Origin: an uncultured Clostridia bacterium
GTDB lineage: Bacteria > Bacillota > Clostridia > Christensenellales > Aristaeellaceae
Direction of reading: 5' to 3'
DNA length: 64,000 nt
Assembly: GCA_937894675.1 (NCBI GenBank)
Contig: CALCQO010000022.1
Coordinates: 1-64,000 of the forward strand
This document shows, piece after piece, positions 33,940 to 41,117 of this stretch. How positions within the stretch are numbered: position 1 is the stretch's first letter; each line of letters begins with the position of its first letter. The translations under genes and the position numbers were made by a program. Below the pieces are notes generated by a model. It was not told the DNA's origin, ran no database searches, and saw only the letters and a list, made by a program, of their open reading frames with translations.

Positions 33940-34917
33940 TTACAGGAACAGGTCAGCATACTGACTGGTCAATGCCATTTGGCGGTCGTGATTCACTTGA
34001 GAAGCGTAATAGTGGTTGATGGTAGCAGGTGCATTGAACAGCGTGGTCAGCAAATATTGTTTGATGTTGCGTACATAGGTGGTGTTATCATTCAAGCAAC
34101 TGAGCACATACTCCATATGCAGGCTGTTCAGGCTTCGGAAGCGCTCCTTGACCAATGTGGCAGGGTAGGTGTTTCCGGCAATTCTCAGGGTGGACTGATT
34201 AGAACACTGGATTTCTGTCATCAGCTCCAGAATCTCTTCCAGCTTAGCTTGGTCGCTGGGATTACCCTCAGACAACAGGTCAAATGAAATCTGCGCCTTG
34301 ATGTCCTCTCGACAGGCATCCATATCGATCTCATCAGCCTCCTTTCGTTTTCGTCCATTACTCTGCCTGTCTGATGGATAGGATGAGATGGGATAGGATG
34401 GGTTGTTGGTTACATCAGTACTTAATAATTCTGTACTTGGTTCTTTAGTATTTAATTGCGTTGGATTTTCCGACAACGGGTTTTCCGTTGACGGTTTTCC
34501 CGTCGTCGGGTTTTCCGACAACGGATAATCCAACAACGGTGATGATGGCAGTTTAGGGCTGACAGATGCCTTGCCTTGCTTGGCTGGAGCCGATGGGGAT
34601 TTTGCATCTAAAGGTAATTCATTCTGTGGACTTTCGTAGATCACATATTCGTTGGAACCGAACTTCCCTTTTCTATCTGTGGTTTGCCTACGCACAACAT
34701 ATCCCGCTTCCTCCAATTCCTTCACCGCTGAACGGATAGCGTCCTTGCTTTCCCGGTTGATGCTGGCCAATCCAGTCAGCGTATAGTCCCAGTCCTCTGG
34801 CAGGGACAACATTTGAGATAACAAGCCTTTTGCCTTGAGCGACAGTGTTCTGTTTCTCAGGTGGTGGTTTGACATCACCGTATAAGACTTGTTTTTCTCC
34901 ACCCGAAAAACTGGCAT
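33940..34917 (-). CDS. Replication initiator-like protein (RepA_N/DUF6017)
   Basis: The 325-residue product starts MPVFRVEKNKSYTVMSNHHLRNRTLSLKAKGLLSQML, the helix-turn-helix start found in ICE and plasmid initiators. The middle (about 105-185) is low complexity with repeated ENP/ENPL/STENP units, encoded by a direct-repeat stretch at 34468-34545. The end matches DUF6017 (LVKERFRSLNSLHMEYVLSCL). Proteins of this kind are thought to drive plasmid-like replication of the excised circle. The partner ParB gene lies upstream. Function is inferred from family and context. Confidence 0.8.
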   Translation of the reverse strand: MPVFRVEKNKSYTVMSNHHLRNRTLSLKAKGLLSQMLSLPEDWDYTLTGLASINRESKDAIRSAVKELEEAGYVVRRQTTDRKGKFGSNEYVIYESPQNELPLDAKSPSAPAKQGKASVSPKLPSSPLLDYPLSENPTTGKPSTENPLSENPTQLNTKEPSTELLSTDVTNNPSYPISSYPSDRQSNGRKRKEADEIDMDACREDIKAQISFDLLSEGNPSDQAKLEEILELMTEIQCSNQSTLRIAGNTYPATLVKERFRSLNSLHMEYVLSCLNDNTTYVRNIKQYLLTTLFNAPATINHYYASQVNHDRQMALTSQYADLFL

Positions 34918-34951
34918 GATGAAAACCTCCTTTCTCGTATGAATAGGGCAG

Positions 34952-35548
34952 TTATTCAGTGATACTCAGGACGCTTGAACCGTGCTTGGCAATGAGCAGC
35001 GCATGGGCGATGCATCTGGTGGAAAACAGGTCAGCATGATTGTCGGATAGCAAGTCATCCAGCGACGAAGGCTTTGCTTGTGAAAGCAGTGCTGTAACCG
35101 CCATGAGCAAGGTGATCTCAGGAGCAGAAAGAGATGCAGCCAGTACATCAGGCAGATGGTTCCGTGGGCTGGTGATGTAGCATGCTTTCACAAACCGAAC
35201 CAGTCGGGGCGTTGTGGACAGTAGGTAGGCGGCAGCCAGCTGCCGGTTGGTATCTGCTCTCCCAAGCGGCACATTGCTTTCCAGCCAATGGTAGTTGTTC
35301 TGATGGTCTTGGTTACACCACATGTTGCCAGGGAAAGATGCTAACAGTTCTGCCATCCTCCGGCAGTCAAGGTGGCAGCTGGGTGTATCCAGCAAGGAGA
35401 GCATTAGCTCAGCATAGCTGACCACGCCAGCGTCCAGTCGTTCCTGAAGCCAGGGACAGGTGAGGTTTTGATGCTTACAGATGCAGAATTGTGTGCAATA
35501 CCTGCATTCGATATCCTCGGGGCGGTATTTGTAAGTCAATAGAAACAT
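34952..35548 (-). CDS. Cys-rich ICE protein of unknown function
   Basis: The 198-residue product starts at MFLLTYKYRPEDIE behind AAGGAGG. The N-terminal part has CRYCTQFCICKHQNLTCPWLQER, five Cys and one His that could bind zinc, and another CHLDCRRM pair follows. The rest is helical. It stands between the ParB and initiator genes in the same direction. I recognise the arrangement from related ICEs but not a named family. DNA binding through the zinc-like cluster is possible but not shown. Confidence 0.65.
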   Translation of the reverse strand: MFLLTYKYRPEDIECRYCTQFCICKHQNLTCPWLQERLDAGVVSYAELMLSLLDTPSCHLDCRRMAELLASFPGNMWCNQDHQNNYHWLESNVPLGRADTNRQLAAAYLLSTTPRLVRFVKACYITSPRNHLPDVLAASLSAPEITLLMAVTALLSQAKPSSLDDLLSDNHADLFSTRCIAHALLIAKHGSSVLSITE

Positions 35549-35604
35549 AGCCTTCCTCCTTAAAGACAATGAATTGGTGGTGTAGTATGCGATTGTGCAG
35601 ATTT

Positions 35605-36486
35605 TTACCTTGAACGGTCTTGCTGACGCTTTTTGTACCAGGATTCGATGAGCTTTAGAATGGTGTTCTCAATCTGCTTGGGAGAATAGGACCGGGGGAA
35701 GTACTTTCTAAGCACTTCCCCCGATAACGTGATGCGTTCTGTGTCCTTTTTTGTTTCTGACATGATGCCCAGCATGTTGTCTTCATTTAGGCTCCCTTCC
35801 TGACTAAGCCTCTTTAAGCGTTGTGCCTGGGAGAGGGATGGGATGGCCTGTTCTGAATCAATGGTGGTCAGCAGCAGCTCCTGCTCTTTGGGTTTGAGGA
35901 ACGAGATTTCGGAAGCTGGCGTAAGACCGATTTTCTTTTCATCCACCAGGTCTTGCAGTGGTGGAATGAGCTGCGTCAACCGGATATAGCGTTGGACTGT
36001 ACGGGCGCTGTCTGAAGTATTTTCTGCGAGTTGTTGGTCTGAACGGGACCTCGTGCCAACTTGGCACGAAGTGAGGTCATTGCGCTCACCCTGTCTTTTA
36101 ATGGCTTCCATTTTCATTTTATAGGCTTGAGCTCGCTCGCTGGGCAGGATGTTCTCCCGCTGCAAGTTACTATCCACCATGATAATTGTTGCCTCATTGT
36201 CATCCAAGTCACGGACAATGACAGGCATGGTCTTGGTTCCTGCCTGCTCACAGGCGTATTTCCTGCGATGCCCTGCAATAATCTCATAGCCTCCTTTCTT
36301 ACGCGGGCGGACGATTGCGGGCACCAACACACCATATGACTTGATGCTTTCGATGGTTGCTTGCATGGATTCGTCTGAGATGACTTTGAAGGGATGTTCA
36401 GGGAAGGAATGTAAATCGCTAATTGCGACAGTCAAAATTGTGGATTCATATACAGATGACTTATCCGCATTTCTTGCTGCGCACAT
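35605..36486 (-). CDS. parB: ParB/Spo0J-type partition protein
   Basis: The 293-residue product starts MCAARNADK behind GGAGGTG. The CTP-binding ParB core is clear: VAISDLHSFPEHPFKV, EIIAGHRRKYACEQAG (the GHRR motif, about residue 80) and DSNLQRENILPSERAQAYKMKM. A helix-turn-helix and C-terminal helices follow (about 140-293). ParB proteins bind parS-like sites and help segregate or regulate replicons. No ParA gene is visible next to it. It is the gene nearest to the tRNA end of the element, so it may be transcribed first on entry. Confidence 0.9.
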   Translation of the reverse strand: MCAARNADKSSVYESTILTVAISDLHSFPEHPFKVISDESMQATIESIKSYGVLVPAIVRPRKKGGYEIIAGHRRKYACEQAGTKTMPVIVRDLDDNEATIIMVDSNLQRENILPSERAQAYKMKMEAIKRQGERNDLTSCQVGTRSRSDQQLAENTSDSARTVQRYIRLTQLIPPLQDLVDEKKIGLTPASEISFLKPKEQELLLTTIDSEQAIPSLSQAQRLKRLSQEGSLNEDNMLGIMSETKKDTERITLSGEVLRKYFPRSYSPKQIENTILKLIESWYKKRQQDRSR

Positions 36487-36504
36487 AGATTCACCTCCAA
36501 TCAT

Positions 36505-36530
36505 AAAAAGCCACATGGTTCAATGTGGCT
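36505..36530 (-). terminator. Terminator-like hairpin before the parB ribosome site
   Basis: AGCCACAT and ATGTGGCT form an 8-bp stem with a 6-base loop followed by TTTTTATG. It may stop read-through from the tRNA into the element or act as an attenuator of parB. Confidence 0.65.
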
Positions 36531-36586
36531 GGTACAGACATTTGTTGGAGACCTATGGAACTAGCACCAGTAGATCAACTCACACT

Positions 36587-36631
36587 AAAAAACCGCCTGA
36601 ATTTGTTGACATACAACAACTTCAGACGGTT
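36587..36631 (-). terminator. Intrinsic terminator of the tRNA-Ala gene
   Basis: AACCGTCTGAA...TTGTTG and CAACAAATTCAGGCGGTT form a long stem with small mismatches, followed by TTTTTT on the minus strand. Confidence 0.75.
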
Positions 36632-36633
36632 CT

Positions 36634-36709
36634 TGGTGGAGTGCAGGGGAGTCGAACCCCTGGCCTCTACAATGCGAATGTAGCGCGATACCAACTTCGC
36701 CAGCACCCC
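36634..36709 (-). tRNA. tRNA-Ala (anticodon CGC)
   Basis: The 76-base cloverleaf can be folded by eye. Its acceptor stem is GGGGTGC/GCACTCC with the alanine identity pair G3-U70. It has a short GCG/CGC D stem, a CTACA-TTCGCAT-TGTAG anticodon arm with CGC at 34-36, a CCAGGGGTTCGACTCCCCTGC T arm, and an encoded CCA end. Its 3' end faces the ICE, the usual orientation for tRNA attachment sites. Confidence 0.92.
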
Positions 36710-37055
36710 AAGTGAGAGAAAATCTGTTACTAAGTCCGAGTCACCATTTCTGCGGGTTTGTGGGGATGCGGTGGTAAGCCAATGTCTACCAACTGTGCTA
36801 ATGCCCCATGGTTTCCGTGGGAAACACAGGGCATTATACCATCTGATGGGCGGCAGCGCAAGGGGAAAAAGCGGGGGAGGGGGATTTTTCGGCGCGTTCG
36901 ATGGTTGTTTGGCGGCTCTAGCGTGTTTGTGCCGGCATCATGCCATTCCAACTATCATATTGGCACCGCGCAATGGAAACAATGAAATCAATCCTCCTCT
37001 GCCGCGCTTTTCCAACCGTTGGATAGAGCGGCGGCTTCGTTGCGCCTTCAAGGCG
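36710..37055. promoter_or_regulatory. Gene-free GC-rich region with tRNA promoter and inverted repeat
   Basis: No convincing gene. The minus strand has TTGCGC (36856-36861), a 17-bp spacer and TATAAT (36833-36838), a fair promoter for the tRNA. Just downstream lies an imperfect 36-bp inverted repeat (36800-36835) with nested GTTTCC-CAC-GGAAAC arms. The rest holds G-rich runs and nothing else I can support. Confidence 0.5.
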
Positions 37056-37289
37056 TTATTCCTCCTCCTGCACGATTCTCCAGCCGTCGGGCAGGACAGG
37101 CGCCGCGCTCTCCTGGGGCGCGGGCAGGGCGAGGATTTTAAGCAGCTCCGACACGCTGGCGCTGCCCTCCGCCAGGGCGCTGTCCAGTTGGCTGAGGGCG
37201 AGGGAATGCAGGCGGCTGGGCGCTGGGGAGCGTTTGCGTCGCGGGGGCGATTTGGGCGGTGAAACCACTTTTCTTGAGCTGATAGGCAT
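37056..37289 (-). CDS. Small hypothetical protein
   Basis: The 77-residue product begins MPISSRKVVSPPKSPPRRKRSP, a basic Pro-rich start. A helical SQLDSALAEGSASVSELLKILALP and an acidic end, PDGWRIVQEEE, follow. A good ribosome site (AGGAGG) and a promoter support it as real: TTGTCA-N17-TATATT is about 100 bases upstream. I do not recognise a family. It is the first chromosomal gene beyond the tRNA. Confidence 0.55.
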   Translation of the reverse strand: MPISSRKVVSPPKSPPRRKRSPAPSRLHSLALSQLDSALAEGSASVSELLKILALPAPQESAAPVLPDGWRIVQEEE

Positions 37290-37387
37290 ATGACCTCCTG
37301 TTTTTTGTGAAATCGAGATTTAAAAACCACAAACATGAAGATAAACGGAAGAAAATAAATAAAATATGGGAGAAGAAACCATAATTA

Positions 37388-37416
37388 AATATAATGATAC
37401 GAAAATTTCCTGACAA
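37388..37416 (-). promoter_or_regulatory. Promoter of the small hypothetical gene
   Basis: Minus-strand TTGTCA (37411-37416), a 17-bp spacer and TATATT (37388-37393) in an AT-rich stretch. Confidence 0.55.
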
Positions 37417-37443
37417 ATCCCCACCCAGATTCCACCCTACACG

Positions 37444-37470
37444 AAAAAACGCGCCATTTCCTGACGCGTT
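37444..37470 (-). terminator. Intrinsic terminator downstream of the DUF368 gene
   Basis: ACGCG and CGCGT enclose an 11-base loop, followed by TTTTTT on the minus strand. Confidence 0.6.
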
Positions 37471-37489
37471 TCTTATTATACTCAATTCC

Positions 37490-37545
37490 GGGGTCCGGGG
37501 AAGAATTCCCCGGGCAGGGGTTTGGGGGCGAAGCCCCCAACGTAC
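37490..37545. repeat. Cluster of GC-rich palindromes (REP-like)
   Basis: Two adjacent inverted repeats, GGGGAAGAATTCCCC and TTGGGGGC-GAA-GCCCCCAA, stand just after the DUF368 gene. Similar palindromes occur at 42.6 kb and, in variant form, near 4.0 kb in the ICE. They look like a dispersed intergenic repeat family. Confidence 0.5.
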
Positions 37546-37556
37546 CCCGTTCTCCC

Positions 37557-38396
37557 TTACCGATTGTCCATCTTGGCCTGCCACTTGTCCAACTGCATGG
37601 CGGCGATAAAGCCCAGAGCAGCCAGCAGGATGCCCATCAGCAGCTGCCCGGTGCCGGAGAAGCTGGGGATGATGGTAATGGTGGAAGCCAGCACCAGGCC
37701 CACCACGGCGTGGGAGGCAAGGGAGAACTGCTCGTTGAACAGCTTGTCGATGAAGCGGGCAAAGAGCAGCGCCACCAGCAGGATGCCGGCGAACAGGGGC
37801 AGGATAATGCCCAGGTTCAGAGCGCCCACCTGGGTCATGATGCTGTCGTAGAGGCCCATAAAAATCAGCAGGCTGGAGCTGGACAGGCCGGGCACCACCA
37901 GGCTGAAGCCCCAGACGATGCCGCTAATGAAGGCCCATAGGGTGTTCAGCTGCAGGGATAGCCGCCCCGCGCCGTTCACCAGCAGCAGGATAATCAACAG
38001 CGCGGCGAAGGAAATGACCAGGGCGGTGTAGTCCTTCTTGGTGGAGGGGCCGTCCCGGCGCGCGGTTTTCAGCAGCATGGGCACGGTGCCCAGGATCAGG
38101 CCGATGAAGAGGCAGAGCATCTGGGTTTCATAGCGGGTGAATAGATCGCCCACCACCTTGGCAAAGCCCACAAAGCCAAGGCCCACGCCAACGCCCACCG
38201 GCAGGAAGAGCTTCCAATGCTTTTTAAAAGCGGAGAAGGGATGGCTGAGCAGCTCCATCATGGGCTGATAGATGCCGAAGACCACCGCCAGCACGCCGCC
38301 GGAAACGCCGGGCAAAATGGCGCCGCCGCCGATGAGAATGCCGTTGAGTATGCGCAGCAGGATCAATCCCGCGCTGTTGTCCTTGTGTGTCGTCAT
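37557..38396 (-). CDS. DUF368 family undecaprenyl-phosphate translocase (PopT-like)
   Basis: The 279-residue product has about eight membrane helices. It carries the repeated family motifs GGGAILPGVSGGVLAVVFGIYQPMM near the start and GIVWGFSLVVPGLSSSSLLIFMGLYD in the second half, an inverted-repeat layout. DUF368 proteins have been shown to recycle the lipid carrier undecaprenyl phosphate across the membrane for wall synthesis. The start MTTHKDNSAG follows AGGAGG. It has its own promoter with an inverted repeat over the -10 element and is divergent from the Na/Pi cotransporter gene. Confidence 0.88.
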   Translation of the reverse strand: MTTHKDNSAGLILLRILNGILIGGGAILPGVSGGVLAVVFGIYQPMMELLSHPFSAFKKHWKLFLPVGVGVGLGFVGFAKVVGDLFTRYETQMLCLFIGLILGTVPMLLKTARRDGPSTKKDYTALVISFAALLIILLLVNGAGRLSLQLNTLWAFISGIVWGFSLVVPGLSSSSLLIFMGLYDSIMTQVGALNLGIILPLFAGILLVALLFARFIDKLFNEQFSLASHAVVGLVLASTITIIPSFSGTGQLLMGILLAALGFIAAMQLDKWQAKMDNR

Positions 38397-38421
38397 AGAA
38401 ACCTCCTGTTTTGTGCCCAAA

Positions 38422-38460
38422 GGGCGTGCCCATTGTAGCACGCCCAGGGGAGCGTGGCAA
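38422..38460 (-). promoter_or_regulatory. DUF368 promoter with inverted repeat over the -10
   Basis: Minus-strand TTGCCA (38455-38460), a 17-bp spacer and TACAAT (38432-38437). A perfect inverted repeat, GGGCGTGC-N8-GCACGCCC (38422-38445), surrounds the -10 element and could be an operator or an RNA hairpin. Confidence 0.55.
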
Positions 38461-38635
38461 TTGAGAAGGCCATGGCAGAAAAATTATCCGATTTTCGGCA
38501 GGCAAACGCATGCATTTCTTGCATTCCTTACGCCTGGCGGCGCGCGGGGCTTGCATCCCAGGGTGGAAAAATAAGCCGGATTGTTGTATGATATCAAAGT
38601 GTTGCCTGAAGGAATCAAGAAATGTGGAGGCTTGC

Positions 38636-40495
38636 ATGGATATACTAGGCGTGTTGACACTGATTGGCGGATTGGCCTTTTTCCTGTACGGAATGGACCT
38701 GATGGGCTCCAGCTTGACGATGATGTCGGGCAAAAAGCTGCAGCGGATTCTGGAAGGGCTGACGGACAGCACCTGGAAGGGCATCCTGCTGGGGCTGGGG
38801 GTGACGGCCATCATCCAGTCCTCCTCGGGCACCACGGTGATGGTGGTTTCCCTAGTCAACTCCGGCATCATGAAGCTGCGCTCCGCCATCGGCGTCATCA
38901 TGGGCGCCAACATCGGCACCACTGTCACGGCGTGGATTTTAAGCCTGACGGGCATTGAGAGCACCAATTTGCTGGTGCAGCTCCTCAAACCCTCCTCCTT
39001 CGCGCCGGTGCTGGCCATGGCGGGCGTGGTGATGCTGATGTTCTCCAAGCGGGAGCGGCTGCACATGCTGGGCAAAATCATGATTGGCTTCGCCATTTTG
39101 ATGTACGGCATGGAACTGATGAGCGGCGCCATGAAACCCCTGGCCGCCATGCCCAGCTTCCGGGAGCTGTTCGTGAAATTTTCCAACCCCCTGCTGGGCG
39201 TGCTGGTGGGCGCGGTGCTGACGGCGGTTATCCAGTCCTCCTCGGCGTCGGTGGGTATTCTGCAGGCGCTGTGCGCCACGGGCATCGTGCAGATGTCGGC
39301 GGCCATCCCAATCATCATGGGCCAGAACATCGGCACCTGCATCACCGCCGTGCTGGCGACCATCGGCGCCAAGCGCAACGCCAAACGGGCGGCGGCGGTG
39401 CATCTGTCCTTCAATGTCATCGGCACGGTGATTTTTATGGCGGTATTCTACATCGGCGACGCCTTTTTCGACTTTGGCTTCGCCAACCAGCTGGCCACCC
39501 CGGTGTCCATCGCCATCTCCCATTCGGTGTTCAACATCGCCAACACCCTGCTGCTGTCCAACTTTACCGGCGGGCTGGAGAAGATCGCCTACCTGCTGAT
39601 TCCCGAGTCCGCCAGCGAGAAGAAGGAGAAGGAGGACGAGTTCCGCCTGCTGGACGACCGGCTGCTGGAAACCCCCTCCATCGCCTTGCAGCAGGCCTGG
39701 AAGGTGTCCGTCACCATGCTGGAGCGCTCCCGCACGGCTATGGAGCAGGCGCTTAAACTGATGGTGGCTTTTGACGGGGAAGTGTACGACGAGGTGCGCA
39801 CCCTGGAAAAACGGGTGGATAAATACCAGGATAAGCTGGGCGGCTACCTGCTGAAAATCAGCAACACCCAGATGAACGATCAGGATAACCTGCAGCTGTC
39901 TATCATCATGAACTGTATTTCCGATATCGAGCGCATCTCCGACCATGCCCTGGGCATCGCCATGGAAGCCCGGGATTTAAACGACGCCCCCATGCGCTTT
40001 TCGCCCCTGGCGATGGAGGAATTGGCGGTGTACACCAGCGCCCTGCAGGACATCATTGGCCTTACCTATGATGCCTACAAGAACGAGGATGTCACCCTGG
40101 CCAAGGACATCGAGCCCCTGGAGGAAGTGATTGACCGGCTGAACGAGTCCATCCGCATCCGCCATATCGAGCGGCTGCGCGGCGGCGTCTGCACGGTGGA
40201 GATGGGGCTGCTGCTTACCGACGTTACCTCCTCCATGGAGCGCGTCAGCGACCACTGCTCCAACATCGCCGTGGCGCTGATAGAAATCCACGCCGGCGTG
40301 TATGACGCCCATAAGTACCTGCGCAAGATGAAGGAAAAGGACGCGGGCTTCCAGCGCAAGCTGGCGGAGTATCTGCTGAAGTACGAGCTGCCCGAGAACA
40401 ATGTGGAGGATGCCGCCTGCCTGCTGGCGCCCCCCAAACCCGCCAAGGCCGACGAAAGCGGCCCGCTTGGGACGCTTCCCGCCCACGAAGGCTGA
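38636..40495 (+). CDS. Na/Pi cotransporter family protein with PhoU-like C-terminus
   Basis: The 619-residue product has the two PNaS repeats, each with the QSSS(G/A) signature: VTAIIQSSSGTTVMVV near residue 60 and VLTAVIQSSSASVGIL near 200. Both belong to PF02690. The C-terminal 230 residues are helical and resemble two PhoU-like repeats. It likely imports phosphate with sodium. ATG was chosen behind GTGGAGG. The longer frame upstream starts without a ribosome site and overlaps the divergent promoter region. Confidence 0.93.
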   Translation: MDILGVLTLIGGLAFFLYGMDLMGSSLTMMSGKKLQRILEGLTDSTWKGILLGLGVTAIIQSSSGTTVMVVSLVNSGIMKLRSAIGVIMGANIGTTVTAWILSLTGIESTNLLVQLLKPSSFAPVLAMAGVVMLMFSKRERLHMLGKIMIGFAILMYGMELMSGAMKPLAAMPSFRELFVKFSNPLLGVLVGAVLTAVIQSSSASVGILQALCATGIVQMSAAIPIIMGQNIGTCITAVLATIGAKRNAKRAAAVHLSFNVIGTVIFMAVFYIGDAFFDFGFANQLATPVSIAISHSVFNIANTLLLSNFTGGLEKIAYLLIPESASEKKEKEDEFRLLDDRLLETPSIALQQAWKVSVTMLERSRTAMEQALKLMVAFDGEVYDEVRTLEKRVDKYQDKLGGYLLKISNTQMNDQDNLQLSIIMNCISDIERISDHALGIAMEARDLNDAPMRFSPLAMEELAVYTSALQDIIGLTYDAYKNEDVTLAKDIEPLEEVIDRLNESIRIRHIERLRGGVCTVEMGLLLTDVTSSMERVSDHCSNIAVALIEIHAGVYDAHKYLRKMKEKDAGFQRKLAEYLLKYELPENNVEDAACLLAPPKPAKADESGPLGTLPAHEG

Positions 40496-40546
40496 AAAGC
40501 CAGGCGCCGCTTTACTTTTTTACGGTGTAACCCATAGCCCCGCAAC

Positions 40547-40575
40547 TTTACAAACGGGGAGGGGTTTGGTAGAAT
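40547..40575 (+). promoter_or_regulatory. Promoter of the tat operon
   Basis: TTTACA (40547-40552), a 17-bp spacer and TAGAAT (40570-40575), 30 bases before the tatB start. Confidence 0.65.
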
Positions 40576-40605
40576 AATACTTGCATTTCATCAAGGAGGA
40601 AAAGG

Positions 40606-40935
40606 ATGTTCAATATCGGTTTTTCTGAACTGCTCTTGATCCTTCTGGTGGCATTCATCATTGTGGGCCCAAAGGACCTGCCCAAGGTGGCGCGGGCGCT
40701 GGGGCGCTTTGTGCGCTGGCTGCGCGACATGTTCGACGACTTCAAGGAAGAGATGGAGCTGGACGACACCATCAACGACCTGAAAGCCATGGAAAAGGAC
40801 GTCAAGGATACCCTGCGCAAGGCCGACCCCTCGGTGGAGATGCGCAAGGCGGAAAACACGGTGAATAAGGCGCTCAACGACGCGAAGCACGCGGCGGAAA
40901 GCAAGCCGGATACGAAAAAGGAGAAGAAACTATGA
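40606..40935 (+). CDS. tatB: Twin-arginine translocase subunit TatB/TatA-like
   Basis: The 109-residue product starts MFNIGFSELLLILLVAFIIVGPKDLPKVARALGRFVRWLR. This is the TatB form, with Glu8 in the membrane helix, the GPKDLP hinge and an amphipathic helix, followed by a charged helical tail. TatB binds Tat signal peptides together with TatC. It is the first gene of a compact tatB-tatA-tatC operon with an AAGGAGG site. Its stop overlaps the next start (ATGA). Confidence 0.92.
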   Translation: MFNIGFSELLLILLVAFIIVGPKDLPKVARALGRFVRWLRDMFDDFKEEMELDDTINDLKAMEKDVKDTLRKADPSVEMRKAENTVNKALNDAKHAAESKPDTKKEKKL

Positions 40936-41108
40936 GACTGGGCGTATTGGAAATCGTATTGATCCTGGTATTGGCGCTGGTGCTCTTTGGCGGCAAGAAG
41001 CTGTCCGGCGTGGGCAAGGCGCTGGGCCAGTCCATTCGGGAGTTCAAGAACGAAGTGGGCAACGAGGACAAGGCCAAGGAAGACGACAACAAAGAAAATC
41101 AAGCGTAA
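40932..41108 (+). CDS. tatA: Twin-arginine translocase subunit TatA
   Basis: The 58-residue product begins MRLGVLEIVLILVLALVLFGGKKLSGVGKALGQSI. It has the short membrane helix with an early Glu, the FGGKKLS hinge and the amphipathic helix of TatA/E, and an acidic tail (NEDKAKEDDN). TatA polymerises to form the translocation pore. The start overlaps the tatB stop, so translation is coupled. Confidence 0.9.
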   Translation: MRLGVLEIVLILVLALVLFGGKKLSGVGKALGQSIREFKNEVGNEDKAKEDDNKENQA

Positions 41109-41117
41109 CCTGAGCAG

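Larger units (their letters stand above)
1..36633 (-). mobile_element. Integrative conjugative element (Tn1549/CTn-like), left end outside the window
   Basis: The block contains a relaxase, MobC, VirD4, VirB4, VirB6, PrgI, Maff2, PcfB, an NlpC/P60 hydrolase, DUF4315/DUF4366 proteins, TTRAP, TnpV, an ArdC-like protein, a giant methylase-helicase protein, ParB and a replication initiator. This is the normal gene set of clostridial conjugative transposons. Almost all genes read leftward away from a tRNA-Ala, a common integration target. GC content is clearly lower than in the region to the right. No integrase or second attachment site is visible, so the element must extend past the left edge, and the right boundary near 36.6 kb is inferred from the change in gene content and composition. 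Confidence 0.85.

Noticed and set aside
34468..34545. Possible replication-origin iterons
   Set aside because: The direct repeats lie inside the initiator gene and encode ENP-type repeats in the protein. Iteron function cannot be excluded but is not supported by extra evidence.
36800..36835. Possible parS site for the ICE ParB
   Set aside because: The nested GTTTCC-CAC-GGAAAC only partly resembles the consensus TGTTTCACGTGAAACA, and it lies outside the element by the tRNA.
38224..39426. Open frame of 400 codons on the minus strand across DUF368 and the Na/Pi cotransporter gene start
   Set aside because: It overlaps two well-supported genes and a promoter region and has no family motif.
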